This document shows positions 46,535 through 55,910 of a stretch of DNA of 64,000 bases, piece after piece. Source of the DNA: Saccharibacillus sp. CPCC 101409. GTDB taxonomy: Bacteria; Bacillota; Bacilli; Paenibacillales; Paenibacillaceae. The stretch spans positions 124,001 through 188,000 of the forward strand of contig NZ_JAULSA010000011.1 of the NCBI RefSeq assembly GCF_030518235.1. The letters are read 5' to 3'. The stretch's first letter is position 1; the number at the start of each line of letters is the position of its first letter. The position numbers were made by a program, and so were the translations under genes. Below the pieces are notes generated by a model. It ran no database searches. It saw nothing but the letters and a program-made list of their open reading frames with translations, and had not been told where the DNA came from.

Positions 46535-48037
46535 TCAAACCCGGCTGATTCTTCCGCCGGCCGCTTTGCCCAGCCGGTTCATCACGGCCGAGCCGATCCC
46601 GCTGTCCGCGCAGCCCTCGGCCAGCATAAACGTCGCGCCTTCTTCGTCGAAACGCCGCAGCGCGGCGTACAGCTTCGACGCCGCTTCGCGCAGGTCGCCT
46701 GCGCTGCCCAGCGACAGCGTTACGTCGGCCAGGCCGGCGTAACTTGCCAGGTGCTCGTCGAACGCGAGCACCCCGGTCCGTTCGCCGCGCTGCGCAGCGG
46801 CGCCGAGCCGTTCGCGAATTGCGGCGGCGACGGCCGCTTCGCCGCCCAGCACCACTTCGAGCCGCCCGCTCGGCGCGTAGTGGGCGTACTTCATGCCCGG
46901 TGACCGCGGCGCTTCGTCCGCGACCGCCGGAGCGTCGGCGGCTTCGTCCGCAGAGGCGGGCGAAGAACCGCCCGGCAGTGCAGGATCTGCGGCAGATTCC
47001 GTGCCGCTTCCGGTCCCGCCTTCGGCAGCGGCGCGCTCGACGCCGCGCCCTTGGGCTGCTGCGCGCGCTTCGCGCCCGCCCGCGGCGCCTTCGCCCGCGC
47101 CGCTCGGCTCGCTGGCCGCAAAGCCGCCGCGCCCGGCCGCTTCGCCCGGCCGCGCCGCCCCTTCCGCGGCGATGGCCGCCGCGGGATCGATGTCCGCGCC
47201 TTCGCCCGCGGACACCGCGCTTACCGGCGCGCCCAGCACCCGGCCGATGTCTTCGGCCGGGATGCCGCCCGGCCGCAGCACGGCCGCTCCGCCTGCGGCG
47301 GTCGTCCGCACGACGGTCGACTCGACGCCTACGCCGGCCGGGCCTCCATCGACGATTCCGTCGATTCGGCCGTCCAGATCCTCGCGCACATGCCGCGCGA
47401 GCGTGGGGCTCGGGCGTCCCGAGCGGTTCGCGCTCGGCGCCGCGAGCGGACAGCCCGACTCGCGGATCAGAGACAGCGCGAGATCGTGGTCCGGCATCCG
47501 GACCGCTACCGTATCGAGACCCGCCGTCACCAACGGCGACAAAGCCCCCGGCCGTACCGGCAGAACCAGCGTCAGCGGGCCGGGCCAGAAAGCGTCCATC
47601 AGCTTCCGGTCGGCTTCGGACACACCGAGCACCAGCGCATCCAGCTCCGCGCGGTCGGCGATATGCACGATCAGCGGATTGTCGGACGGCCGGCCTTTGG
47701 CCGTAAAGACCGCTTCGACGGCACGGGTATTCCGCGCGTCCGCGCCCAGCCCGTAAACGGTCTCCGTCGGGAAAGCGACCAGTCCGCCTCCGGCGAGCAG
47801 CGCGGCGGCTTCCCGGATGCCCGGGTCCGCCGCCCGCGCTCCCGTTTCAAGGCGCAGCTCCGTATTCCCGCTTCCGCGCTGCCCGGAAAACGGCTCTTCA
47901 ACCGCCGCCCGCGCTGCCGAACGCGTCTCGTCGGCCGCCCCTTCCGCCTGCTGCCCAACCGCATTGTTCCCCGTGGAACCCTGCCGGCTGACTTCCCAAA
48001 TCCGCGTGCGCGGCGGCTCCTGCTTGTTTGAATTCAT
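46535..48037 (-). CDS. ywlC: L-threonylcarbamoyladenylate synthase (YwlC/Sua5) with a long inserted linker
   Basis: The enzyme makes threonylcarbamoyl-AMP from threonine, bicarbonate and ATP for the t6A37 tRNA modification. The YrdC domain is clear (GGLVAFPTETVYGLGADA, FTAKGRPSDNPLIVHI, PSANRSGRPSPTLARHV). So is the C-terminal Sua5 domain (MKYAHYAPSGRLEVVLGG). The 500-residue length is about 150 more than usual. There is an 80-residue Gln/Ala/Glu-rich N-terminal extension, and an Ala/Gly/Glu low-complexity stretch of about 110 residues replaces the short interdomain linker. That DNA (about 46.9-47.25 kb) is extremely GC-rich. AGAGGG precedes the ATG. Confidence 0.9.
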   Translation of the reverse strand: MNSNKQEPPRTRIWEVSRQGSTGNNAVGQQAEGAADETRSAARAAVEEPFSGQRGSGNTELRLETGARAADPGIREAAALLAGGGLVAFPTETVYGLGADARNTRAVEAVFTAKGRPSDNPLIVHIADRAELDALVLGVSEADRKLMDAFWPGPLTLVLPVRPGALSPLVTAGLDTVAVRMPDHDLALSLIRESGCPLAAPSANRSGRPSPTLARHVREDLDGRIDGIVDGGPAGVGVESTVVRTTAAGGAAVLRPGGIPAEDIGRVLGAPVSAVSAGEGADIDPAAAIAAEGAARPGEAAGRGGFAASEPSGAGEGAAGGREARAAAQGRGVERAAAEGGTGSGTESAADPALPGGSSPASADEAADAPAVADEAPRSPGMKYAHYAPSGRLEVVLGGEAAVAAAIRERLGAAAQRGERTGVLAFDEHLASYAGLADVTLSLGSAGDLREAASKLYAALRRFDEEGATFMLAEGCADSGIGSAVMNRLGKAAGGRISRV

Positions 48038-48115
48038 GTTCTTCCCTCTTTCCGTTTGCCCGCCGGGCCCGTCCGCCGCTTGCGCCCGGATGTCCGGCCT
48101 GCGGAAGCGCCGCGC

Positions 48116-49396
48116 TTATTTGCTTTCGCCGCGCGGACTGCCGCCGCGTCCGAAAGGCAGCGACGGAAGTTTGAAGCCGCGCTTTTTCCGGCGTTCGGCT
48201 TCTTTTTCGCGATCTGCTTCGTCCAGATGATCCGTTTTCAGCAGATGCTCGGTCTTCATCACTTCCTGGTTATACACATGGATGCTCAATACGATCCCCA
48301 TGCTCGCCATATTGATCAGCAGCGACGTGCCGCCGTAGCTGATAAACGGCAGCGTAATCCCGGTAATCGGCATCACGCCGATATTCATGCCGATGTTCTC
48401 GAAGATCTGATACAGGAACATGGCGACAATCCCCACAATGATAAACGGACCCGCGCGGTCCCGGCATTCCAACGCGATAATAATCATGCGATGAATCATA
48501 ATAAAGTACAGCAGCAGCAGCGCCGCCATACCGACAAAACCGAATTCCTCGCCAACGACCGTGATGATCGAATCCGCGTACGTATAAGGGACTCGGGGAG
48601 AAACTTCGCCCTGCATATAGCCTTTGCCGAGCATTCCTCCGCCGGCGATCGCTTCGATCGCCAGGCCCTGGTGATAAGCGCCCTCGCTCGCGCCGGGCAG
48701 CAGAATCGGATCGAGCCGCTTGAGATAATGTTTCTGCTCTGTCATATGCAAACTCATGAACGATTCGATTTGCGGATGGAAAGTCCGATATGCCGTAACG
48801 CCTCCGTACAGCAGCCCGCCGGCCAGGATGACGAAGATCAGCACATGCGTATATTTGATATTGCCGATCCACAGCAGCGCCGCCAGAATAATCGCGTAGC
48901 AAAGCGCGTTGCCCAGATCGTTCTGCGCGATAACGAGCATAAACGGAACCAGGGCGGCCAGGCCGACCGGAACCACGTCTTTCCAGAATCGGAGCTTTTC
49001 TTTCTGTTTGCGGACCAGCAGCGCGCCGATTCCGATAATCAGCACCAGCTTGAATACTTCCGCGGGCTGCACGCTGACGCCGAGCAGTTTGATCCAGCCG
49101 TTCGCGCCGTTGAGCCCGTTCGCGCTGAGCGGCGTCCAGACCAGCATCAATACCCCGATTCCGAAAATGTACAGATACAGCGCGTATTTGACGAACAGCC
49201 GGTAGTCGACAAACGTGATAACGAACATGGCGATAAACCCAAGTACGTAATACACCGCCATCAGCTTTTCCGAGCCCGCCATTTTGACATTGCTTCCGAA
49301 GGATACTGCGCTGTGCACGACAGGGATACAAATTCCCGCGAACATCAGCAAAATAATCACAATCGTCCAGTCGATATTCTTGATCTTGCTCAGCAT
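48116..49396 (-). CDS. FtsW/RodA/SpoVE-family (SEDS) protein, copy 2
   Basis: SEDS proteins are membrane peptidoglycan glycosyltransferases that work with a class B penicillin-binding protein. The 426-residue product has about ten helices. It shows the signatures NGANGWIKLLGVSVQPAEVF, VAQNDLGNALCYAII-like (VIAQNDLGNALCY), VVGEEFGFVGMAALLLLY and the closing ITLPFISYGGTSLLINMASM. The ATG follows GGGGAGG. It is visibly similar along its length to the gene just upstream, from which it is separated by about 120 bp, so the pair looks like a tandem duplication. RodA, FtsW or SpoVE roles cannot be separated by sequence alone. Confidence 0.9.
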   Translation of the reverse strand: MLSKIKNIDWTIVIILLMFAGICIPVVHSAVSFGSNVKMAGSEKLMAVYYVLGFIAMFVITFVDYRLFVKYALYLYIFGIGVLMLVWTPLSANGLNGANGWIKLLGVSVQPAEVFKLVLIIGIGALLVRKQKEKLRFWKDVVPVGLAALVPFMLVIAQNDLGNALCYAIILAALLWIGNIKYTHVLIFVILAGGLLYGGVTAYRTFHPQIESFMSLHMTEQKHYLKRLDPILLPGASEGAYHQGLAIEAIAGGGMLGKGYMQGEVSPRVPYTYADSIITVVGEEFGFVGMAALLLLYFIMIHRMIIIALECRDRAGPFIIVGIVAMFLYQIFENIGMNIGVMPITGITLPFISYGGTSLLINMASMGIVLSIHVYNQEVMKTEHLLKTDHLDEADREKEAERRKKRGFKLPSLPFGRGGSPRGESK

Positions 49397-49518
49397 CGCC
49401 GCAGCCTCCCCGGCAGCGCGTTCCGCCGGGAATCCCCGCCGATCCGCACCGATTGATAGGTTGGTATCCAAAACCAAACGAATTTCAGCCAGCCGTCGTA
49501 CGTTTATTCCGTCCAATC

Positions 49519-50781
49519 CTAATCCGCCTTGCGCGTACGTCCCGACATCAGCCGGGAAGCGGCGCCGCGCAGCGCCTGAAGCCCGCCGTCGTTTTTCTCG
49601 CCTTTATCGAGTTCCGAGAACTCTTCCCTGGCGGCCATGTCGCGCGTGCAGGCCCGGATGCTCATCACGACGCCGATACTCGCCATATTGATCAGCAGCG
49701 ACGTGCCGCCGTAGCTGATAAACGGCAGCGTGATCCCGGTCAGCGGCATCAGGCCGATAAACATGCCGATATTTTCGAAAATCTGATACATAAACATCGC
49801 GACGATACCGACGATAGTGTACGAACCGGCTCTTTCCCGGCACTCCAGCGCAATCACGATCATCCGGTGAATCAGGACAAAGTACAGCACCAGCAGCAGC
49901 GAAATGCCGACAAAGCCGAATTCCTCGCCGATCACGACGATGATGGAGTCCGAATACGTATACGGCACGAGCGACCCCGTCGGGTTCTGCACCATCTCGC
50001 CCTGCTTGTAGCCCTGGCCGATCATGCCCCCGCCCGCGATCGCGTATTTGCCGTTCTTGGTCTGCCACGATGCGTCCCGGCTCGCTTCGTCGGGCATCAG
50101 CCACGGATCGATCCGGTCCAGCCAGTGTCCGCGGTGCAGCGTATCGGTCATGAAATGCGATACCTCGTCGTGGTACGTTACATAAGCTTTGATCCCGCCA
50201 AACAGCAGCCCCGCTCCAAGCACGAAGATCATGATCGCGTGCAGGAACTTCAAGTTGCCGATCCACAGCAGTCCCAGCAGAATCAGTACGTAGCTGAGCG
50301 CGTTGCCGAGGTCGTTTTGCAGCATGACGACGGCGAACGGGACGAATGCGACCAGACCGATCGGAATCACGTCCGCGAAAAAGCCGAGCTTTTCCTTGTT
50401 CCGGCGCGCCAGCAGCGACGCGATCGCGATGACCAGCGCAAGCTTGAACAGCTCCGCCGGCTGCATGCCGATCGGGCCGAGTTTCAGCCAGCCCTGCGCC
50501 CCGTTCTGCGTTTGTCCGAGCGGCGTCAGCGTCAGCAGCAGCAGAAGCATGCCTCCGCCGTAAATCAGCCAGAAATACTTGACGTACAGCCGGTAATCGA
50601 CCAGCGTCATCAAGAAAACGACAACGAACCCGAGAATGTAATAAAAAATCATCTGCATATCCAGGCCCCTGAATTTGTCGCTGTTCGCGACCGCGCTGTG
50701 CACCACGGGAATGCAGATGCCCATCATGCACAGCAGCACGGTAATCAGGGTCCAGTCGGTATGTTTCCACTTCGTCAGCAT
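49519..50781 (-). CDS. FtsW/RodA/SpoVE-family (SEDS) protein, copy 1
   Basis: The 420-residue membrane protein shares the SEDS motifs of its neighbour: GAQGWLKLGPIGMQPAELFK, VMLQNDLGNALSYVL, VVIGEEFGFVGISLLLVLY and ITLPFISYGGTSLLINMASI. Between helices it carries an outer loop with FMTDTLHRGHWLDRIDPWLM, longer than in standard RodA. ATG at 50781 follows GGAGG after 12 nt. A good promoter at 50961-50989 and a long leader with a large hairpin precede it. It occupies the place where spoIIR lies in spore formers, downstream of prmC. Confidence 0.9.
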   Translation of the reverse strand: MLTKWKHTDWTLITVLLCMMGICIPVVHSAVANSDKFRGLDMQMIFYYILGFVVVFLMTLVDYRLYVKYFWLIYGGGMLLLLLTLTPLGQTQNGAQGWLKLGPIGMQPAELFKLALVIAIASLLARRNKEKLGFFADVIPIGLVAFVPFAVVMLQNDLGNALSYVLILLGLLWIGNLKFLHAIMIFVLGAGLLFGGIKAYVTYHDEVSHFMTDTLHRGHWLDRIDPWLMPDEASRDASWQTKNGKYAIAGGGMIGQGYKQGEMVQNPTGSLVPYTYSDSIIVVIGEEFGFVGISLLLVLYFVLIHRMIVIALECRERAGSYTIVGIVAMFMYQIFENIGMFIGLMPLTGITLPFISYGGTSLLINMASIGVVMSIRACTRDMAAREEFSELDKGEKNDGGLQALRGAASRLMSGRTRKAD

Positions 50782-50813
50782 AGCAGTACGGTTCCTCCGA
50801 AAAGCCTTCAGAT

Positions 50814-50863
50814 CGTGTACGCAAACTCGGCTAAATCGGCTTCCTTCGGAGTTTGCGTGCACG
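50814..50863 (-). promoter_or_regulatory. Long hairpin in the leader of the SEDS gene pair
   Basis: Arms CGTGTACGCAAACTC (50814-50828) and GAGTTTGCGTGCACG (50849-50863) pair over 15 bp with a single mismatch and a 20-nt loop, about 33 nt before the ATG of copy 1. It may regulate translation or mRNA stability. Confidence 0.6.
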
Positions 50864-50960
50864 CCCTTGTTCACAGGCGAAATATTCCCTCATCGTTCCC
50901 GGCCGCGAGAGCGGCGGTGCCGCTCCCCGGCTTCTCTGTCTCTTTATGGATCTGTCATTT

Positions 50961-50989
50961 ATTGTAGGCCAAAAAACGCCCCTTGTCAT
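50961..50989 (-). promoter_or_regulatory. Promoter of the SEDS gene pair
   Basis: The minus strand carries ATGACA (50984-50989) and TACAAT (50961-50966) with a 17-bp spacer, each 5/6 to consensus, giving a leader of about 170 nt. Confidence 0.72.
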
Positions 50990-51046
50990 GTTGACGACGC
51001 GGGACGCCTTGAGCCCTGCATACATCCGGCCTGCGGCCGGCTTTCC

Positions 51047-51973
51047 TCAGGCGATTCCGATCACATGCCGGCCGATGCCGGCCAGATCGTACACCGTTTC
51101 GACCGTACTCCAGCTCCCGCGTTTGCGCAGCATATCCGCCACCTCGTCCGCCTGGCCCATGCCCAGCTCGAACGCGATCAGCCGGGGATCGCCGCTTAGC
51201 AGATCGAGCTGCTTCATCATCTCGCGGTACGGCCACAGCCCGTCCGGCCCGCCGTCCAGCGCGCCGCGCGGCTCGAAGTCGCGCACTTCCGGCTGAAGCT
51301 CCTCGATGTCGGCCGCCGGGATGTACGGCGGGTTCGACACCAGGATATCGAACGATTGCCCTGCGAACGGCTCCAGCAGGCTGCCTTCGCGGAAAGCTGC
51401 GTCGGCGCCCAGCCGCTGCGCGTTGCGCTGCGCCACGGCGAGCGCTCCCGGCGAGATATCGCTCGCCGTGACTTCAAGCTCCGGCCGCAGCAGCTTGAGG
51501 CTGACGGCGATCGCGCCGCTGCCCGTGCCCACGTCGAGCACGGACGCCCGTCCGTCCGGCCACAAACGCTCCGCGCGCGTCAGCACCGCTTCGACCAGCA
51601 GTTCCGTTTCCGGCCGTGGAATCAGCACTTCCGGCGTCACTTCGAACGTGAAGCCGTAGAACTCCTGATCGCCCAGAATATACTGCGCCGGTTCGCCGTC
51701 GCCTTTGCGCGTAATCGCGTTCTCCCAGCGTTCGCGCGATAACACGGGAAACGGTTCGCGCAGCGCCATCACGTACTGCGCGCCCGTCATGCCCAGAATC
51801 TCTTTGAGCAGCAGCCGCGTATTCTCGTCCGCTTCTTCGACGCCCTTCTCCCGCAAAAAAGAAGAAGCCTCCGCAAAGGCTTCCCGGAGCGTCAAACCTT
51901 CGCGCAGTTGAAAGCCGCCCCGGCCCGAACGCGCCCGATTCAACGGATTGATCTTCGACGGATCGGAAGTCAA
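51047..51973 (-). CDS. prmC: Peptide chain release factor N5-glutamine methyltransferase
   Basis: PrmC methylates the glutamine of the GGQ motif in release factors, using S-adenosylmethionine. The 308-residue protein has the SAM-binding VLDVGTGSGAIAVSL and the substrate-binding DILVSNPPYIPAADI. The start is TTG, nine bases after GGGAG, 4 bp past the prfA stop. The prfA-prmC pair is conserved and makes functional sense because PrfA is the substrate. No clear T-rich terminator follows; a CCGGCC/GGCCGG hairpin near 51030 is possible. Confidence 0.96.
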   Translation of the reverse strand: MTSDPSKINPLNRARSGRGGFQLREGLTLREAFAEASSFLREKGVEEADENTRLLLKEILGMTGAQYVMALREPFPVLSRERWENAITRKGDGEPAQYILGDQEFYGFTFEVTPEVLIPRPETELLVEAVLTRAERLWPDGRASVLDVGTGSGAIAVSLKLLRPELEVTASDISPGALAVAQRNAQRLGADAAFREGSLLEPFAGQSFDILVSNPPYIPAADIEELQPEVRDFEPRGALDGGPDGLWPYREMMKQLDLLSGDPRLIAFELGMGQADEVADMLRKRGSWSTVETVYDLAGIGRHVIGIA

Positions 51974-51977
51974 CGGA

Positions 51978-53045
51978 TCAGACTCCCTTTTCGATCAAGT
52001 CGGCTTGTTCGGCGATCGTCAGCGCGGATACGATCTCCTGGATTTCGCCGTTCATGATCTGGTCGAGCTTGTGCATCGTCAGTCCGATGCGGTGATCGGT
52101 GACGCGGCTTTGCGGGAAATTGTACGTGCGGATCCGCTCGCTGCGGTCGCCCGTGCCGACTTTGCTTTTGCGTTCGCCGGCGTACTTCGCTTCTTCTTCC
52201 TGGCGCATCACGTCGTAGATCCGCGAACGCAGTACTTGAAGCGCTTTTTCCTTGTTCGAGTTCTGCGATTTGCCGTCCTGGCACGTCGCCACGATTCCGG
52301 TCGGAACGTGCGTGACGCGCACCGCCGATTTGGTCGTGTTGACGGATTGGCCGCCGGCGCCGCTGGAACAGAACGTATCGACGCGGATATCTTTGTCGCT
52401 GATGACGATATCCACTTCTTCGGCTTCCGGCAGCACGGCCACCGTCGAAGTCGACGTATGGATGCGGCCGCCCGACTCCGTCGCCGGAATGCGCTGCACG
52501 CGGTGCGCGCCGCTTTCGTATTTCATTTTGCTGTACGCGCCGCGGCCGTTAATCATGAAAATGACTTCCTTGAAGCCGCCGAGGTCGCTTTCGTTCACGT
52601 CCATCAGCTCGACTTTCCAGCCCTGCGTATCGGCGTAGCGGCTGTACATGCGGTACAGATCGGCCGCGAACAGCGCCGCTTCGTCCCCGCCGGCCGCGCC
52701 GCGGATTTCGACGATCACGTTCTTGTCGTCGTTCGGGTCTTTCGGCAGCAGCACGACGCGGATCGTTTCTTCCAGCTCGGCGCGGCGCGCCGTCAGCTCG
52801 TCGATTTCCATTTTGACCATTTCGCGCATCTCGTCGTCGAGCTTCTCGCCCTGCATTTCTTTGGCGGCTTCGAGGTCTTCGACCACGCGCTTGTATTCGG
52901 TATACGCTTCGTACGCGGGCTGCAGGTCGGACTGCTCCTTGGAGTAGTCGCGCAGCTTTTTCGAATCGCTCGCCACGTCCGGGTCGCACAGCAGCTCGCT
53001 CAGTTTCTCGTAACGGTCTACCAGGGCTTGCAATTTATCCAACAA
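51978..53045 (-). CDS. prfA: Peptide chain release factor 1
   Basis: RF1 reads UAA and UAG stop codons and triggers peptide release. The 355-residue protein shows the codon-reading PAT motif ([16 protein letters not shown]) and the catalytic GGQ loop ([22 protein letters not shown]), whose Gln is the PrmC target. The start is one of two adjacent TTG codons behind AGAGGTG; the first is given. It is preceded by a leader of about 175 nt with an extended -10 promoter and an inverted repeat. Confidence 0.96.
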   Translation of the reverse strand: MLDKLQALVDRYEKLSELLCDPDVASDSKKLRDYSKEQSDLQPAYEAYTEYKRVVEDLEAAKEMQGEKLDDEMREMVKMEIDELTARRAELEETIRVVLLPKDPNDDKNVIVEIRGAAGGDEAALFAADLYRMYSRYADTQGWKVELMDVNESDLGGFKEVIFMINGRGAYSKMKYESGAHRVQRIPATESGGRIHTSTSTVAVLPEAEEVDIVISDKDIRVDTFCSSGAGGQSVNTTKSAVRVTHVPTGIVATCQDGKSQNSNKEKALQVLRSRIYDVMRQEEEAKYAGERKSKVGTGDRSERIRTYNFPQSRVTDHRIGLTMHKLDQIMNGEIQEIVSALTIAEQADLIEKGV

Positions 53046-53180
53046 GGCCGTTCACCTCTTCAATAAATAATGATCGATCATAAGTTCGGGTTGATTTCCG
53101 GATGTTCAAAAAAGGGGATTTTCGTCCACAGTATTCATTAACGCCTTCAAGCTTTCGTCAAGCGCCGCCCGCGCTTTCGC

Positions 53181-53257
53181 GGATATGAAAAAATCGTTCA
53201 CACAAAGAGGCGGCGACGACTCTTAATTATAGCACGGAACAAGCTTTTTTCATATCC
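53181..53257. repeat. 13-bp inverted repeat around the prfA promoter
   Basis: GGATATGAAAAAA (53181-53193) and its exact complement TTTTTTCATATCC (53245-53257) are separated by 51 bp and flank the -10 element at 53226-53231. The rest of the 53046-53413 gap holds no gene. Confidence 0.65.
53226..53231 (-). promoter_or_regulatory. prfA extended -10 promoter
   Basis: The minus strand reads GTGCTATAATTAAG: TATAAT with a TGn extension. A -35 like ATGAAA is 16 bp upstream. Confidence 0.55.
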
Positions 53258-53413
53258 CCGTTTCCGTCGTTTTCACGCCCGGCCGAGAAAGCGTCCCGGA
53301 CTCCCCGTTTGTTCTTCTCCGCGCCGGTTTTCCTTGCTCGCTTCTTGTTTTCGGCGGCGTTCGGGAGCATAGTAGAAAAGGCAAAACATACCGTATCGAG
53401 GAGGCGCAAAAGT

Positions 53414-54400
<987 letters not shown>

Positions 54401-54440
54401 CCGGCACTCCAAGATGTTTGTTGAAAAAAAGCTCAAAAGA

Positions 54441-54476
54441 AAGACCGTTCTCCCCCGGCCGGGCGAGGATGGTCTT
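54441..54476 (+). terminator. Aldo/keto reductase terminator
   Basis: AAGACC and GGTCTT arms with an inner CTC/GAG and CCCGGCCGGG core are followed by TTTTTTTAT on the plus strand. Confidence 0.85.
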
Positions 54477-54604
54477 TTTTTATCGCAAACGTTTTGAATA
54501 TTTGTTTGCCGTTTGACAAGCAGCAGGTAATTATGTTTGTATTATATCAAATGAAGTCAAATATTGTTTGGAATGAGACAAACAGAACGGGGAAGTGTTT
54601 GCTT

Positions 54605-55810
54605 ATGAAACCTATCGACACCCTCAATACCCTGTGGAACGCGCCCGTGGAGGATTTGAAAAAAGGCTATTCGCTCAGCGGCGAGACTTACGTCTGCCTG
54701 TTCTGCGGGTATTCCACGGAAGCGGGATTGATCTATGCGGAAAACGGAACTTTTTACGAAGCGGGGAAGTTTATGCGCCGGCATATCGAAGACGGGCACG
54801 GTTCTCCGTTTGAAGCGCTGATCGGACTGGACAAGAAATCGACCGGGCTGACGGATCACCAGAACGCGCTGCTGCGGCTTTTTTACAGTGGAAGAAGCGA
54901 CGACGAGATCAAGAACGAACTCGGCATCGGCAGCGCTTCGACCATTCGCCATCATCGGTTCGCGCTGAAAGAGAAAGAACGGCAGGCCAGAGCGTTCCTC
55001 GCCCTGATGGAGCTGCTCGGCGAACGCGGCGGCCGCCGCGAGCCGGCGTTTATCGCTCCGCATCGTAACGCGCGCATGCTGGACGAACGCTATAACCTGA
55101 CCGCCGGCGAGGAAGAAGACATTCTGCGCGGCGCGTTCCCGGAAGGCCCGGACGGTCCGCTGCGGACTTTCGACCTCAAAGAAAAGCAGCGGCTCGCCGT
55201 GCTCCGGCATACGGCTTCCCGGCTCGACGACAAGCGGCTGTATACGGAAAAAGAAATCAATGCGGCGCTTGAACCGATCTACGCCGATTACGCGATCCTG
55301 CACCGTTTTCTGATCGAATACGGCTTTCTGGACCGCGAGCCGGACGGCAGCGCCTACTGGACGACCGCGGGCGGGCGTCCGGCGGCTGCGAATGCGGAAT
55401 CGGCGCAGTCTGCCGCGAAGAAAGCACAATCGAACCCCAAGGAGGAATCCCCCGTGAACCGCAGAAAAGAACTGCAGGCCATCTACAAAGAAATCAAGCA
55501 GGAAGCCGGCGTTTACCGCGTCGTCCACACCGCAAGCGGCAGATCGTTCGTCGCTTCGCTGCCCAACCTCAAATCGATGAGCGGCCGGCAGTTCGAGCTG
55601 AACAACGGCAGTTTTCAAAACAAAGAATTACAGCAGGACTGGAACCAATACGGAGCGGACGCGTTCGAGTTCGAAGTGCTGGAAGTGCTCAAGCCGTCCG
55701 AAAACGCCTACGTCACCGTGCGCGAACAGCTGAACGAGCTGGAGGAGAAGTGGCTGAACAAGCTCCAACCTTACGGCGAACGCGGGTATAACCGTCGGCC
55801 GGCGGAGTAA
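54605..55810 (+). CDS. DUF2087 transcription-factor-like protein fused to a GIY-YIG domain
   Basis: The 401-residue product has three parts. An N-terminal zinc-finger-like segment (ETYVCLFCGYSTEAGLIY) and a LuxR-like helix-turn-helix (SDDEIKNELGIGSASTIRHH) come first. A DUF2087 domain covers roughly 185-255 (LRTFDLKEKQRLAVLRHTAS, RFLIEYGFLDREPDGSAYW). A C-terminal GIY-YIG-like domain starts near 302 (GVYRVVHTASGRSFV ... NQYGADAFEFEVLEVLKPSE). DUF2087 and GIY-YIG proteins are usually separate. An AAGGAGG site followed by an in-frame GTG at 55454 could start the GIY-YIG part alone. The ATG used follows GGGGAAG. DNA-binding and nuclease roles are inferred. Confidence 0.85.
   Translation: MKPIDTLNTLWNAPVEDLKKGYSLSGETYVCLFCGYSTEAGLIYAENGTFYEAGKFMRRHIEDGHGSPFEALIGLDKKSTGLTDHQNALLRLFYSGRSDDEIKNELGIGSASTIRHHRFALKEKERQARAFLALMELLGERGGRREPAFIAPHRNARMLDERYNLTAGEEEDILRGAFPEGPDGPLRTFDLKEKQRLAVLRHTASRLDDKRLYTEKEINAALEPIYADYAILHRFLIEYGFLDREPDGSAYWTTAGGRPAAANAESAQSAAKKAQSNPKEESPVNRRKELQAIYKEIKQEAGVYRVVHTASGRSFVASLPNLKSMSGRQFELNNGSFQNKELQQDWNQYGADAFEFEVLEVLKPSENAYVTVREQLNELEEKWLNKLQPYGERGYNRRPAE
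55454..55810 (+). other. Possible internal start giving a free GIY-YIG protein
   Basis: AAGGAGG at about 55440-55446 is followed after eight bases by GTG AAC CGC at 55454, in frame with the fusion. The product would be about 118 residues containing the whole GIY-YIG domain, a size typical of stand-alone members of this family. Confidence 0.5.
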
Positions 55811-55833
55811 GAAGTAGGTGGCGGGCGCGAAAC

Positions 55834-55893
55834 GCGGGACGGCCAGGGATGCGGGACAACGCGGGACGCGCGGGACGCCGAGAGGCGCGGGAC
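55834..55893. repeat. Five copies of GCGGGAC
   Basis: GCGGGAC occurs at 55834, 55851, 55861, 55870 and 55887 in a 60-bp GC-rich stretch directly after the DUF2087/GIY-YIG stop. Confidence 0.7.
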
Positions 55894-55910
55894 GCCGCGC
55901 ATGAAGCGGA

